Assembly: GCA_044226785.1 (NCBI GenBank)
Contig: JBGAGK010000008.1
Span: 80,955-144,954 of the forward strand
Reading direction: 5' to 3'
Length of the DNA: 64,000 bases
DNA from: TMP-86 sp039807285
Lineage (GTDB): Bacteria; Pseudomonadota; Gammaproteobacteria; Steroidobacterales; Steroidobacteraceae
Below the pieces are notes generated by a model. The model saw nothing but the letters and a program-made list of their open reading frames with translations, ran no database searches and had not been told where the DNA came from. This document shows positions 26,308 to 35,000 of this stretch, piece by piece. Position 1 is the stretch's first letter; every line of letters begins with the position of its first letter. Made by a program: the position numbers and the translations under genes.

Positions 26308-27228
26308 GGGGGCAACGGCATCGAGCCTTCCTGCCGTGTCGATGATGAACTGGCGAAGCCAGGCGAACCCCGCATCGATGCTGAATGCTTCATGCCACTG
26401 CATGATTTCCTTGAGAACCGGCATGCGGAAGCGCGGTTGCAGCAACCGGATGGGCAGATGTCGGGCATGACGCTGCGCAAGGCGCGCAGGCACCGTGGCG
26501 ATGCGCCGTGTGCCTGCCACCGCCTGGAGTAGCGGAGTGTAGTTCGGCAGCACCAGCTTCACCGAGGGCTCGAAGTGGTAGTTCTGCTGCAGCCAGAGGT
26601 CGAACGCGATCATGTGTCCAGGCCGCGGCTGGAACAGCACATGATCGGCGGACTTGAAGTCGCGCAGGGAAATGTGGCTTCCCTTCAGGGGGTGATCATT
26701 GGCGGCGACACAGACCAGTTGATCCTCGAACAACGGCACCGAGGGGTGAGAGGGTCGCTGATAGTGATCAGGCAGGATCAACAGATCGATCTCGCCCCGG
26801 TCGAGATCCTCCATGGCATTTTCCGAAAGAGGAACGATGTGCAGGGTCAGGCCCGGGGCATGGCTTGATCCCAGCAGCCGCTGAACCTCGATCAGCAGTA
26901 TTTCGATGGTGTAGTCGGAAGCCGCTATGCGCAGGTTGCGTTGCACGGTCTGTGGATCGAAGGGCGGCTGACCGCTCATCGAAGTGTCGACCTGCACCAG
27001 GATCGAGTGCACTGCGACGCCCAGTTCGCGGGCGCGCGGTGTGGGCTGCATGCGCCGCCCCACTTGCACCAGCAATGGGTCGCGGAAATGTTCGCGCAGG
27101 CGGCCGAGGGCGCCGCTCATGGCAGACTGGCTCAGATGGAGTCTTCGGGCCGCAGCGGTCACGCTGCCCTCGTCAAGCAGCGCATCGAGCGCCACCAGAA
27201 GATTCAGGTCAAGTCCCCGGAAGTGCAT
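26281..27228 (-). CDS. LysR-type regulator of the NodD branch
   Basis: A 315-residue LysR protein. The N-terminus MHFRGLDLNLLVALDALL followed by the helix-turn-helix AAARRLHLSQSAMSGALGRLR is nearly the NodD/NahR consensus. The rest is the substrate-binding domain. NodD-type regulators sense flavonoids and other phenolics. It is divergent from the EthD / DAPG-hydrolase-like operon, so it probably controls that operon. The ATG at 27228 gives the family N-terminus. An ATC-N9-GAT element lies in the intergenic region. Confidence 0.92.
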   Translation of the reverse strand: MHFRGLDLNLLVALDALLDEGSVTAAARRLHLSQSAMSGALGRLREHFRDPLLVQVGRRMQPTPRARELGVAVHSILVQVDTSMSGQPPFDPQTVQRNLRIAASDYTIEILLIEVQRLLGSSHAPGLTLHIVPLSENAMEDLDRGEIDLLILPDHYQRPSHPSVPLFEDQLVCVAANDHPLKGSHISLRDFKSADHVLFQPRPGHMIAFDLWLQQNYHFEPSVKLVLPNYTPLLQAVAGTRRIATVPARLAQRHARHLPIRLLQPRFRMPVLKEIMQWHEAFSIDAGFAWLRQFIIDTAGRLDAVAPSGQDRLPV

Positions 27229-27270
27229 GAGGCTCATCCTCCAGAAGCATCGGCCGCACCGGTGCATTCT

Positions 27271-27285
27271 ATCATTACAATCGAT
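27271..27285. promoter_or_regulatory. Nod-box-like LysR site (ATC-N9-GAT)
   Basis: ATCATTACAATCGAT contains the ATC-N9-GAT core known for NodD binding and also the general LysR T-N11-A pattern. It lies 43 bases upstream of lysR and 87 bases upstream of the divergent EthD gene. A single short match in about 140 bases can occur by chance. Confidence 0.35.
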
Positions 27286-27371
27286 TGGGCAGATACCAAG
27301 AGCGGATCTATGCTTCTGGGAAGGACGGATCAGCTGCAACCGTTGCCGTCGCGCATCGAGGTAACAGGCTC

Positions 27372-28154
27372 ATGCCAATCAAGTTGATGGCCGCATCGCG
27401 CCGCCGCCCGGGTCTGACCCGGGCTGAGTACCAGAGGTACCTGGAGTTCTGTCACGGAACGATCGCACGTCAGGAGCGCCTCCGGATCCGCCAGTATGTG
27501 CAGAATCACGTCATCGACGGGGCATTCGGCGTGCTCACCGATGCCACCCACGAGCAGGTGTGCGAGCGTGATGCGGTGGTCGAACTGCAGTTCGACAGCT
27601 TCCCCGACATGATCGCGACGCTCGAGCCGGCGACTCCGTCGGCGGCTTCCCAGGACGGCCGGTTTTTCGCCGACGAGCGCACCAACATCATCGTGATGGC
27701 AGAGGAAGAAGAGGTGCCGGTACCCTCACCGATTCCGGCATTCAATCCGGGCCTGGGCATCGTCAGCGGGGTGGGAGCGCTGAAGGTACTGCAGTACATC
27801 ATGCGCGATGAGACCGTGTTCCGTGAGGACTACTACCAGCACTGGCGTGACGCGCATGCCCACGCGATGCAGCAGTCGCCCTGCACGCGCGCGCAGTTGC
27901 GCCGATGCGTGATGAACAGGCGCTGCCGCGCCAACGACAATGATGCGGCTGCGCGCAAGCACTTCAAGATGGTCGACCCGCCCGTGTACGACCTCGTGGT
28001 GACCCACTGGTACGACACGATCGAGCAGGCGGGTGCCTTCCGCGATTACCACGAGGCGCTGCGCAGCTACCCGAAGAGGTTTGCCGACTGGTCGAAGTCC
28101 TTCTACCTGTATACCCGGCAGGTCGTGATCATCCGTGACACGCCCACGTCCTGA
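27372..28154 (+). CDS. EthD-domain-like protein, tandem type
   Basis: A 260-residue protein with two similar halves. Half one: MPIKLMAASRRRPGLTRAEY then RYLEFCHG. Half two: LKVLQYIMRDETVFREDYYQHW then RDAHAHAM. Both have the pattern of dimeric alpha+beta barrels of the EthD group (Y..W...H). It resembles the protein at 20264 in size and plan. It starts at ATG 27372 and is the first gene of a + strand run that continues into a DAPG-hydrolase-family gene 28 bases downstream. Role unknown; in such neighbourhoods these proteins may process reactive beta-diketone or polyketide intermediates. Confidence 0.65.
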   Translation: MPIKLMAASRRRPGLTRAEYQRYLEFCHGTIARQERLRIRQYVQNHVIDGAFGVLTDATHEQVCERDAVVELQFDSFPDMIATLEPATPSAASQDGRFFADERTNIIVMAEEEEVPVPSPIPAFNPGLGIVSGVGALKVLQYIMRDETVFREDYYQHWRDAHAHAMQQSPCTRAQLRRCVMNRRCRANDNDAAARKHFKMVDPPVYDLVVTHWYDTIEQAGAFRDYHEALRSYPKRFADWSKSFYLYTRQVVIIRDTPTS

Positions 28155-28182
28155 TCGACTGATTGCAGAGGAGATCGCCCAC

Positions 28183-29079
28183 ATGCCCACCCTCATCGCC
28201 GAGCAACGCGTCCAGCTGAATTTCAGGGACTGGCATGCCCAGACTCACGCCCGCGCGGATCGCCCTGATCTTTCGCCCGAGGAAGCGGCCCGACCCTTTG
28301 CTAAGTACTATTACGAGAAGATCCCCGTACCCGACAGGGCACATCTGGCGATGATGGATGCGCCCTGTGATCCGGCGAAAGCCATCGGGCCCGAACGCAT
28401 GAACGACCTGCTGGATCCGGGTGAACTTGCGGTCGAGGTCGGCTGGTGCAACCTTCCCAATGGCGCGGGGTTCATTGCCAATCGCATGATCTATCCCGAT
28501 GTGACGGCAGACATGGTGGACTGGTGGTTCGCCTGGCATCCGCTCGAGGATCTTCGCTACCGGATCTGGTATCCGCCGCAGCACGGCGGGCTGATGCTGA
28601 GCCCCGAGGGGCGCAAGCGCATCCTCGACCCCGCCATTCCCAATCGGGAAAAGAACTGGGGTGTGGTGCATCACGTCACTGAAAATTGCAACTGCGGCAT
28701 GGAGAACATCGACATCCATTTTCTCTCGCCAAAGGATTTCGGTTTCGACATGGGACGCTGGCGGGAGCCGTACGTGTCGACGTTCGCGGGCGGCTTCGGT
28801 TGGGCCGTTGCAGTGAACAGGACCGACGAGTCGATCACTGCGCCCGCACTGATGTGCCACATCTTTCGCCAGCATCCAAAGGGTCTCGAGCACCGCACGC
28901 GATTCTGGATGGGCTACCGGATGTCGGAGGGCAGGCCGGAACTGACACTGCCGCCGGGTGTGCGGGTGCCGGTCGAGGCGGTTCAGGGACTCGCGCGTCA
29001 CAATGTGTGCGAGTTCACTCGCTGGGGCGAGTTCCTGCCCCGCATCTACAGGGAACTTGGCCACAGCATGGTTTGTTAG
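28183..29079 (+). CDS. DAPG-hydrolase (PhlG-like) family C-C bond hydrolase
   Basis: A 298-residue protein with the hallmarks of the PhlG family, zinc enzymes that cleave a C-C bond of diacetylphloroglucinol: an RMIYPDVTADMVDWWFAWHP block, HHVTENCNCGMENIDIHF and a C-terminal RHNVCEFTRWGEFLP. H119, H273 and E277 are good zinc-ligand candidates; the H-x3-E spacing at 273-277 equals that of PhlG. GAGGAG precedes the ATG at 28183. Neighbours are the EthD-like protein and a luciferase-like monooxygenase, all under a NodD-like regulator. The substrate is likely an acylated phenolic or beta-diketone, but it is not proven to be DAPG. Confidence 0.8.
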   Translation: MPTLIAEQRVQLNFRDWHAQTHARADRPDLSPEEAARPFAKYYYEKIPVPDRAHLAMMDAPCDPAKAIGPERMNDLLDPGELAVEVGWCNLPNGAGFIANRMIYPDVTADMVDWWFAWHPLEDLRYRIWYPPQHGGLMLSPEGRKRILDPAIPNREKNWGVVHHVTENCNCGMENIDIHFLSPKDFGFDMGRWREPYVSTFAGGFGWAVAVNRTDESITAPALMCHIFRQHPKGLEHRTRFWMGYRMSEGRPELTLPPGVRVPVEAVQGLARHNVCEFTRWGEFLPRIYRELGHSMVC

Positions 29080-29088
29080 GGGGTAGTG

Positions 29089-30096
29089 ATGGAAGTGGGA
29101 ATTGCAGCCGGCATACGCAACCTGCCGGGAAAGGAACGGCCGCTCGATCAGGTCTATCAGGAGTGCATCGAGGCCGCTGTGCTGGCCGACGAACTCGGCT
29201 ACAGCCACTTCTGGATGAGCGAACACCACTTCGCCGAGGACGACTGGAATTCAAGGCCGCTGCCCATCCTTGCGGCCCTGGCGGCACGCACGCGGCGCAT
29301 CCGGCTTGGAACCTATGTGCTGCTGCTGGCGCTGCACGATCCGCTGGCCGTGGCGGAGGAGGCGGCGACGGTCGACATACTCTCGGGAGGGCGCCTGGAC
29401 CTGGCGATCGGAGCCGGGCCGATGCAGCAGGAGTGCGAGGTGTTCGGTGTGGCGAAGGCCGAAACATTCGCACGCACCTATGAAGCGCTGACCTTCATCC
29501 AGCGTTGCTTTACCGAGGACGCGGTCACCCATGAGGGCAAGTACTACCAGTATCGAAACGTGCGTCTGCGCCCGAAGCCCGTGCAGAAGCCGCATCCGCC
29601 GATCTGGATGGCCGCCATGGGGCCGCAGAGCATCGAGAAGGCAGCGCAGCGCGGCTATCACCTCGCTTCGGCTCTGCACTCGCCGCTGTGGAAGACGTAT
29701 CCCGAAATGCTGGCCAAACATGGTCGCGCACGTGCGGGACAACAGATCGTTTCCGGTCCCGTGTGCATTCACGTGGCACCGACGCGCGAGCAGGCCTGGG
29801 ATGAGTGCGAGGAGCCACTGTGGTGGGGCGTGGAGTTCTATCGCCGTCGAGGCGTGAACATGCCGCTTCCGCCGGTCGGAGAATTGCGCCGTACGCCGAA
29901 CGCCGGCATCTATGGTGTACCTTTTGCCGTGGGCACGGCGGCAGATGTCCTCGAGGGGTTGTCCCGATATCGACAGGAACCGCTGGATCAGCTGGCGTTG
30001 CAGTTCCATGCGCCAGGCATGAACATCGAGCATGTCAAGCGCTCGATGCGCGTGTTCGCTCAGGAGATCCTGCCCGAAATCCGCAAGTGGGGTTGA
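29089..30096 (+). CDS. LLM-class (luciferase-like) flavin/F420-dependent oxidoreductase
   Basis: A 335-residue TIM-barrel enzyme of the luciferase-like monooxygenase class. Typical segments are SHFWMSEHHFAEDDW, RIRLGTYVLLLALHDPLAVAEE (split: RIRLGTYVLLL / HDPLAVAEE) and GRLDLAIGAGPMQQE. Members use FMNH2 or F420. AGGGGG five bases upstream supports ATG at 29089 rather than the GTG just before. It lies between the PhlG-like gene and the F420 biosynthesis genes (six bases before cofC), which makes F420 the more likely cofactor, although the sequence alone does not decide. Confidence 0.9.
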   Translation: MEVGIAAGIRNLPGKERPLDQVYQECIEAAVLADELGYSHFWMSEHHFAEDDWNSRPLPILAALAARTRRIRLGTYVLLLALHDPLAVAEEAATVDILSGGRLDLAIGAGPMQQECEVFGVAKAETFARTYEALTFIQRCFTEDAVTHEGKYYQYRNVRLRPKPVQKPHPPIWMAAMGPQSIEKAAQRGYHLASALHSPLWKTYPEMLAKHGRARAGQQIVSGPVCIHVAPTREQAWDECEEPLWWGVEFYRRRGVNMPLPPVGELRRTPNAGIYGVPFAVGTAADVLEGLSRYRQEPLDQLALQFHAPGMNIEHVKRSMRVFAQEILPEIRKWG

Positions 30097-30102
30097 TGCT
30101 GC

Positions 30103-30753
30103 GTGACGATGCAAGCTCCATTGTTGCCTGAACGTGGCTGGCCGCGCGAGCGGCGCAATGGGTGCTGGGCCCTGGTGGCGGTGAAGCGCCGTGTCGAGGG
30201 GAAAGGCCGGCTGGCTGGTGTGCTGCCCGTCACCGAGCGTGTGGCGCTGGTGCGTACCATGCTGCGTCGCGTTCTCGAAGCACTGGAAGCAACGCCGCAC
30301 ATCCAGCAGGTCGTGGTGGTGAGCCCGGAACGCGACGAGGTGCCTGCACACATTCCGGTGCTGGCGGATCGCAACGCCGGGCTCAACGTGGCGCTCGCCG
30401 AGGCGCGCGAGGCGCTGCTCGGGTTCGGGGCAGGTGCTCTGCTGGTGCTTCCGGCGGATCTGCCGCAGATCAGCCCCGCGGCGATCGCGCGGCTGGTGCG
30501 GGCCGGTCGATATGGCTTTGCGATTGCACCGGATACAGGCGGTACGGGTAGCAATGGCCTGTATCTTCGTGGGCGTTCCGACTTCCAGTTCCAGTTCGGT
30601 GCGCAGAGCCTCCGACGACACCTGGCGGAGGCCCGCCGCCATGGACTTGTACCGCGGGTTCACATCGATGCCGAGCTGGGCATCGACGTCGATGCGCCCG
30701 CCGATCTTTCTGCACTGGATCCGACAAGATGGCCGCTGACGCGATCCGCCTGA
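30103..30753 (+). CDS. cofC: 2-phospho-L-lactate (or PEP/3PG) guanylyltransferase CofC
   Basis: A 216-residue nucleotidyltransferase that makes the activated phospho-acid GDP-ester for F420 side-chain assembly. The N-terminal VAVKRRVEGKGRLAG, LVLPADLPQIS and the family block PDTGGTGSNGLYL, followed by FQFGAQSLRRHL, identify it. The start is GTG at 30103, or ATG two codons later. Family members differ in using phosphoenolpyruvate, 2-phospholactate or 3-phosphoglycerate; the choice cannot be read here. It overlaps the next gene by 25 bases. Confidence 0.88.
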   Translation: MTMQAPLLPERGWPRERRNGCWALVAVKRRVEGKGRLAGVLPVTERVALVRTMLRRVLEALEATPHIQQVVVVSPERDEVPAHIPVLADRNAGLNVALAEAREALLGFGAGALLVLPADLPQISPAAIARLVRAGRYGFAIAPDTGGTGSNGLYLRGRSDFQFQFGAQSLRRHLAEARRHGLVPRVHIDAELGIDVDAPADLSALDPTRWPLTRSA

Positions 30754-33197
30754 GCAAGCTCCTGGATGAGGTGGCGCAGGGGCGGCGTCTGGACACGGCG
30801 GCGCAGACTGCCCTGCTGGTCGATGCACCACTCGCGCAACTGACCGCGGTGGCACGGGAGCTGACCGGGCGAGGCTTTGGCAACATCGTCACGTACTCGC
30901 GCAAGGTGTTCATTCCACTCACACAGCTGTGCCGGGATGTCTGTCATTACTGCACCTTTTCCAGGGCACCACGCCGGCTCAAGGCGGCCTATCTGTCCCT
31001 CGACGAGGTGCTGGCCATTGCGCGCGCCGGCGAAGCCGCGGGCTGCAAGGAGGCATTGTTCACGCTCGGCGATCAGCCTGAGCGACGCTTTGCGGCCGCA
31101 CGACGCGCGCTGGAGCAGTTGGGCTGTGCGACGACTCTCGAGTACCTGAAGGTTGCCGCGGCGAGCGTTCTTGCAGAGACAGGTTTGCTGCCGCACCTGA
31201 ACCCGGGGCTGATGGGTGTCGAAGATATTTTCCACCTGCGACCGGTGGCCGCATCCATGGGTCTCATGCTGGAGAGTTCGGCTGAGCGGCTCTCCGGGCG
31301 TGGCGGCCCTCACTTCGGGTCACCCGACAAGCTGCCTGCGCGCCGGCTGGCGACGCTGCGCGCGGCCGGCGAGGCCGGAGTCGCCATGACCAGCGGTCTT
31401 CTGGTCGGCATTGGCGAGACCCGTCAGGAGCGCATCGAGGCGCTCCTGGCCCTGCGGAACCTGCACGATGCGCATGGGCACCTGCAGGAGATCATCATCC
31501 AGAACTTTCGCGCCAAGCCGGGCACGAAGATGGCGCATGCGATGGAACCGCCACTGGAGGAGCAGCTGTGGACCATCGCCGTTGCGCGCATCCTTTTCGG
31601 ACCCACGATGTCGATCCAGGCGCCACCGAATCTGCGACCGGAATCGCTTCTGCAGCTGGTCGAGGCCGGCGTCAACGATTGGGGTGGCGTATCGCCCGTG
31701 ACGCCGGATCATGTGAACCCGGAGGCACCCTGGCCGCATCTGGCAGTCCTTGAGGAACAGACGGCCGCTGCGGGCCGTGCGTTGGTGGAGCGCCTGGCCC
31801 TCGGCCCCGCATTTGCACGCGCCCCGGAGAAGTGGAGCGATGTTTCGCTTGCAACCCGTGTGAGGCGCATGAGTGATGCAAACGGCTGGGCGCGTACGGA
31901 TCAATGGTTTGCCGGCTCCGGCGCTCCGTTGCCGCCAGGCCGGCGGCCGATCAGCTGGAGGCGGGCTGCGCTGCTTTCAAGCGCTGGTGGGTTGAGGGCG
32001 ATCCTGGACCGGGCGCAGGCAGGCGAGGAGTTGGGAGAGGCGCAGATCTGCCAGCTGTTTGCCGCACAAGGTCGTGAGCTGGAAGATGTGCTGTCTGCGG
32101 CTGACCGCCTGCGTGCAGCGACGGTGGGTGACGCCGTGACCCATGTCGTCAACCGCAACATCAATTACACCAACATCTGCACCTATCGCTGCGGGTTCTG
32201 TGCATTCTCCAAGGGACGCTCCGCCGCCAGCCTTCGAGGTCCGGCGTATGCCCTTGACATGGACGAGGTTGCACGGCGTGCGGTGGAGGCCCGGGCTGCC
32301 GGCGCAACCGAAGTCTGCCTTCAGGGAGGCATCCACCCGGACTATACGGGCGAGACGTACCTGGAGATTGTTGCGGCGGTGAAAGCGGCCGTTCCTGACA
32401 TGCACGTGCATGCATTCTCACCGCTCGAAGTGGCCCATGGAGCGGAAACGCTGGGCCTCGAAGTGGAAGAGTATCTGAGGCGGCTGAAGGATGCAGGTCT
32501 TGGCACCTTGCCCGGCACCGCAGCGGAAATCCTCGATGACGGGATCCGCACCCAGATCTGTCCGGACAAGCTGCGTACCGCGCAGTGGCTGGAGATCATC
32601 GAGACCGCACACCGCGTCGGCCTGCGAACTACGGCAACCATCATGTTCGGGCACCTCGAGCAGCCGATTCACTGGGCGCGACACCTGCTGCGGTTGCGCG
32701 GGCTGCAGGTAAGGACAGGTGGCATCACCGAATTCGTGCCGCTTCCCTATGTCCATATGGAAGCGCCCATGTGGCGCAAGGGCCGGACGCGTTCAGGCCC
32801 CACGTTTCGTGAGGCCCTGCTGATGCACGCGGTCGGCCGATTGGCATTGCATCCGTTCATTCCGAATATCCAGGCATCGTGGGTGAAGCTCGGCGTTGCA
32901 GGCGTCACCCGGGCGCTGGAGGCCGGCGCCAATGACATGGGCGGCACGCTGATGGACGAGTCGATCACGCGCTCGGCGGGTGGCGTGAACGGACAGAGGC
33001 TGGACGCCCAGCAGCTCATTGCCCTGTCAGCAGCCATCGGCCGGCCCGCCCGGCAGCGTACGACGCTGTATCAGCCAGTCGTCCGCGATCCGGTAGCGCC
33101 CGCTGCAGGGTTCGCGGTTCCTGCCATCCACCTGCCGCCGACGGGCCGCGCCGGGTTGATGTGTGCAGATGGTTCAAGCAGCAGGCAGAGTGCATGA
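30729..33197 (+). CDS. fbiC: FO synthase, fused CofG-CofH (FbiC-type)
   Basis: An 822-residue double radical-SAM enzyme that builds the deazaflavin FO from tyrosine and a ribityl-diaminouracil. The N-terminal CofG module has the cluster motif C68-x3-C72-x2-C75. The second, CofH module has C484-x3-C488-x2-C491. Both are the canonical CX3CX2C. The fused arrangement is that of actinobacterial FbiC and of F420-producing proteobacteria; archaea have two proteins. It overlaps cofC at its start and the FGD-like gene at its stop (ATGA), so the genes are translationally coupled. Confidence 0.95.
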   Translation: MAADAIRLSKLLDEVAQGRRLDTAAQTALLVDAPLAQLTAVARELTGRGFGNIVTYSRKVFIPLTQLCRDVCHYCTFSRAPRRLKAAYLSLDEVLAIARAGEAAGCKEALFTLGDQPERRFAAARRALEQLGCATTLEYLKVAAASVLAETGLLPHLNPGLMGVEDIFHLRPVAASMGLMLESSAERLSGRGGPHFGSPDKLPARRLATLRAAGEAGVAMTSGLLVGIGETRQERIEALLALRNLHDAHGHLQEIIIQNFRAKPGTKMAHAMEPPLEEQLWTIAVARILFGPTMSIQAPPNLRPESLLQLVEAGVNDWGGVSPVTPDHVNPEAPWPHLAVLEEQTAAAGRALVERLALGPAFARAPEKWSDVSLATRVRRMSDANGWARTDQWFAGSGAPLPPGRRPISWRRAALLSSAGGLRAILDRAQAGEELGEAQICQLFAAQGRELEDVLSAADRLRAATVGDAVTHVVNRNINYTNICTYRCGFCAFSKGRSAASLRGPAYALDMDEVARRAVEARAAGATEVCLQGGIHPDYTGETYLEIVAAVKAAVPDMHVHAFSPLEVAHGAETLGLEVEEYLRRLKDAGLGTLPGTAAEILDDGIRTQICPDKLRTAQWLEIIETAHRVGLRTTATIMFGHLEQPIHWARHLLRLRGLQVRTGGITEFVPLPYVHMEAPMWRKGRTRSGPTFREALLMHAVGRLALHPFIPNIQASWVKLGVAGVTRALEAGANDMGGTLMDESITRSAGGVNGQRLDAQQLIALSAAIGRPARQRTTLYQPVVRDPVAPAAGFAVPAIHLPPTGRAGLMCADGSSSRQSA

Positions 33198-34198
33198 TCA
33201 AGTGTGGCTACAAGGCATCGGCCGAACAATTCAGCCCGAAGGAACTGCTGGATTTCTCGGTCCTGGCCGAGCAGTCGGGTTTCGATTCGGTTTTCATCAG
33301 CGATCACTTCCAGCCATGGCGGCATACCGGCGGCCATGCGCCGAACTCACTGATCTGGCTCGGCGCGCTGGGCGCGCGCACCACACGAGTCGCCATCGGC
33401 ACGAGTGTGCTGACACCGTCATTCCGCTATCACCCATCCGTCGTCGCACAGGCCTTCGCGACGCTGGGCGCGATGTGCCCCGACCGTGTGATTCTTGGCA
33501 TCGGCACCGGTGAATCGCTCAACGAAGTGCCCGCCACCGGCATGCCCTGGCCAGAACCGAAGGAGCGCAGCGCGCGTCTGAGGGAATCGGTGAAGCTGAT
33601 CCGCCAGTTGTGGGCCGAGGAGCGCGTCAGTTTCCGGGGCGAGTACTACAGGACGGAGAATGCGACCCTGTACGACCGCCCGAAGACGCCCCCGTCAATC
33701 TACGTGGCTGGCGCCGGACCGCTCATCTCGAAGTTTGCCGGTGCAAAGGCCGATGGCTTCATCTGCACCAGCGGCAAGGCGCCCGAACTCTACAAGGACA
33801 CCTTGTTGTCGAATGTTGCAGCAGGACTGAAGACCGAAGGTCGCGCGCCGGGCAGCATCGACATGATGATCGAGATGAAAGTGTCTTTCGATACGGACCT
33901 CGCGCGTGCCCGGGACGACACACGTTACTGGGCGGCGCTCGCACTGTCGCCCGAGGAGAAGATGAGCGTAGAGGATCCGCGCGAGATGGAGCGTCTGGCG
34001 GACAGTCTGCCGGTCGAGCGCACCATGAAGCGATGGATCGTATCCACGGATCCGGATGAACACGTCGAGCGCATCCGGCCCTACGTCGAGATGGGCTTTC
34101 GCCATCTGGTATTTCATGCGCCTGGCCCCGATCAGGCGCGTTTCCTGAACCTGTATTCCGAGCTGGTTCTTCCGCGGCTTCGCAGTGCTTTCGGCTAG
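33194..34198 (+). CDS. fgd: F420-dependent glucose-6-phosphate dehydrogenase homologue
   Basis: A 334-residue LLM-fold enzyme strikingly like mycobacterial FGD1. The N-terminus GYKASAEQF, SDHFQPWRHTGGHAP and GTGESLNE keep the catalytic His, Trp and Glu of FGD1 (H40, W44, E109). The residues known there to bind the sugar phosphate are also kept: Lys of ICTSGK, Lys of MIEMK and Arg of DTRYW. It would reduce F420 with glucose 6-phosphate. The ATG at 33194 overlaps the FO synthase stop. FGD is best known from actinobacteria; its presence inside a proteobacterial F420 operon suggests co-transfer. The exact substrate is untested. Confidence 0.9.
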   Translation: MIKCGYKASAEQFSPKELLDFSVLAEQSGFDSVFISDHFQPWRHTGGHAPNSLIWLGALGARTTRVAIGTSVLTPSFRYHPSVVAQAFATLGAMCPDRVILGIGTGESLNEVPATGMPWPEPKERSARLRESVKLIRQLWAEERVSFRGEYYRTENATLYDRPKTPPSIYVAGAGPLISKFAGAKADGFICTSGKAPELYKDTLLSNVAAGLKTEGRAPGSIDMMIEMKVSFDTDLARARDDTRYWAALALSPEEKMSVEDPREMERLADSLPVERTMKRWIVSTDPDEHVERIRPYVEMGFRHLVFHAPGPDQARFLNLYSELVLPRLRSAFG

Positions 34199-34229
34199 TT
34201 CGCTGCAACCTGGTTCCGGGAAGACAGGA

Positions 34230-35000
34230 ATGGCTTCGGCACCGAATCTTCAACTATGGGGCCTGAGCGGAATTCCGCGCGTTCGAGCCGGCGACGATCT
34301 CGCGGTGCTGCTGGCTGCTGCCTTGCGGCGGGCGGACCTGGAGCTGCTGGAGGGCGACGTCGTCGTGGTCGCTCAGAAGATCGTCTCGAAGGCCGAAGGC
34401 CGCGCCGTTCCACTGTCCTGCGTGGTGCCCTCGGCGCAGGCCCTGGAGTTGGCCGCGGAAGTGCAGAAGGATGCACGTCTGGTCGAGCTGGTGCTGCGCG
34501 AGTCGACACGGATCGTACGCAAGGCAAAGGATGTTCTCATCGTCGAACACCGGCGTGGTTACGTGATGGCCAATGCCGGTATCGATCAATCCAATGTTGC
34601 CGCGCCGGGCGAAGAGGAGTGGGCACTGCTGCTGCCGGAGGATCCTGACCGCAGCGCGCAGTCTCTGCGCTCAGCATTGCGGGCGCACTGCGGCGCCGAG
34701 GTGGGCGTGGTGATCAGCGACAGCTTCGGACGCCCGTGGCGGCTCGGCACGGTGGGCGTGGCGCTGGGCTGCGCTGGACTGTCCTCGGTTGCCGATCTGC
34801 GCGGTCAGCCCGATCTGTTCGGTCGGACGCTGCGCGTCACTATGGTGGGACACGCCGACGAAGTGGCGGCCGCCGCATCGCTGGTAATGGGTCAGGGAGC
34901 GGAAGGCTGCCCGATGGTGCTGGTTCGCGGTCTCGCCCGGGGTGGGGACCTTCCCGCTGCGGCGCTGCTGCGCCCGCCCGGTGAGGATCTGTTCCGGTGA
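34230..35000 (+). CDS. cofE: Coenzyme F420-0:L-glutamate ligase CofE
   Basis: A 256-residue ligase that adds glutamates to F420-0. The family blocks LLEGDVVVVAQKIVSKAEGR (split: LLEGDVVVV / AQKIVSKAEGR), RRGYVMANAGIDQSN and ISDSFGRPWRLGTVGVA are complete. It lacks the nitroreductase domain fused in actinobacterial FbiB, so a separate dehydro-F420 reductase, if needed, is not seen here. The ATG at 34230 matches family starts; an upstream in-frame start at 34185 would overlap the FGD gene. It overlaps cofD by four bases. Confidence 0.92.
   Translation: MASAPNLQLWGLSGIPRVRAGDDLAVLLAAALRRADLELLEGDVVVVAQKIVSKAEGRAVPLSCVVPSAQALELAAEVQKDARLVELVLRESTRIVRKAKDVLIVEHRRGYVMANAGIDQSNVAAPGEEEWALLLPEDPDRSAQSLRSALRAHCGAEVGVVISDSFGRPWRLGTVGVALGCAGLSSVADLRGQPDLFGRTLRVTMVGHADEVAAAASLVMGQGAEGCPMVLVRGLARGGDLPAAALLRPPGEDLFR

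Noticed and set aside
29251..30855. 534-codon - strand frame over the LLM and cofC genes
   Set aside because: Shadow; His/Arg-rich translation typical of antisense frames in GC-rich coding DNA.
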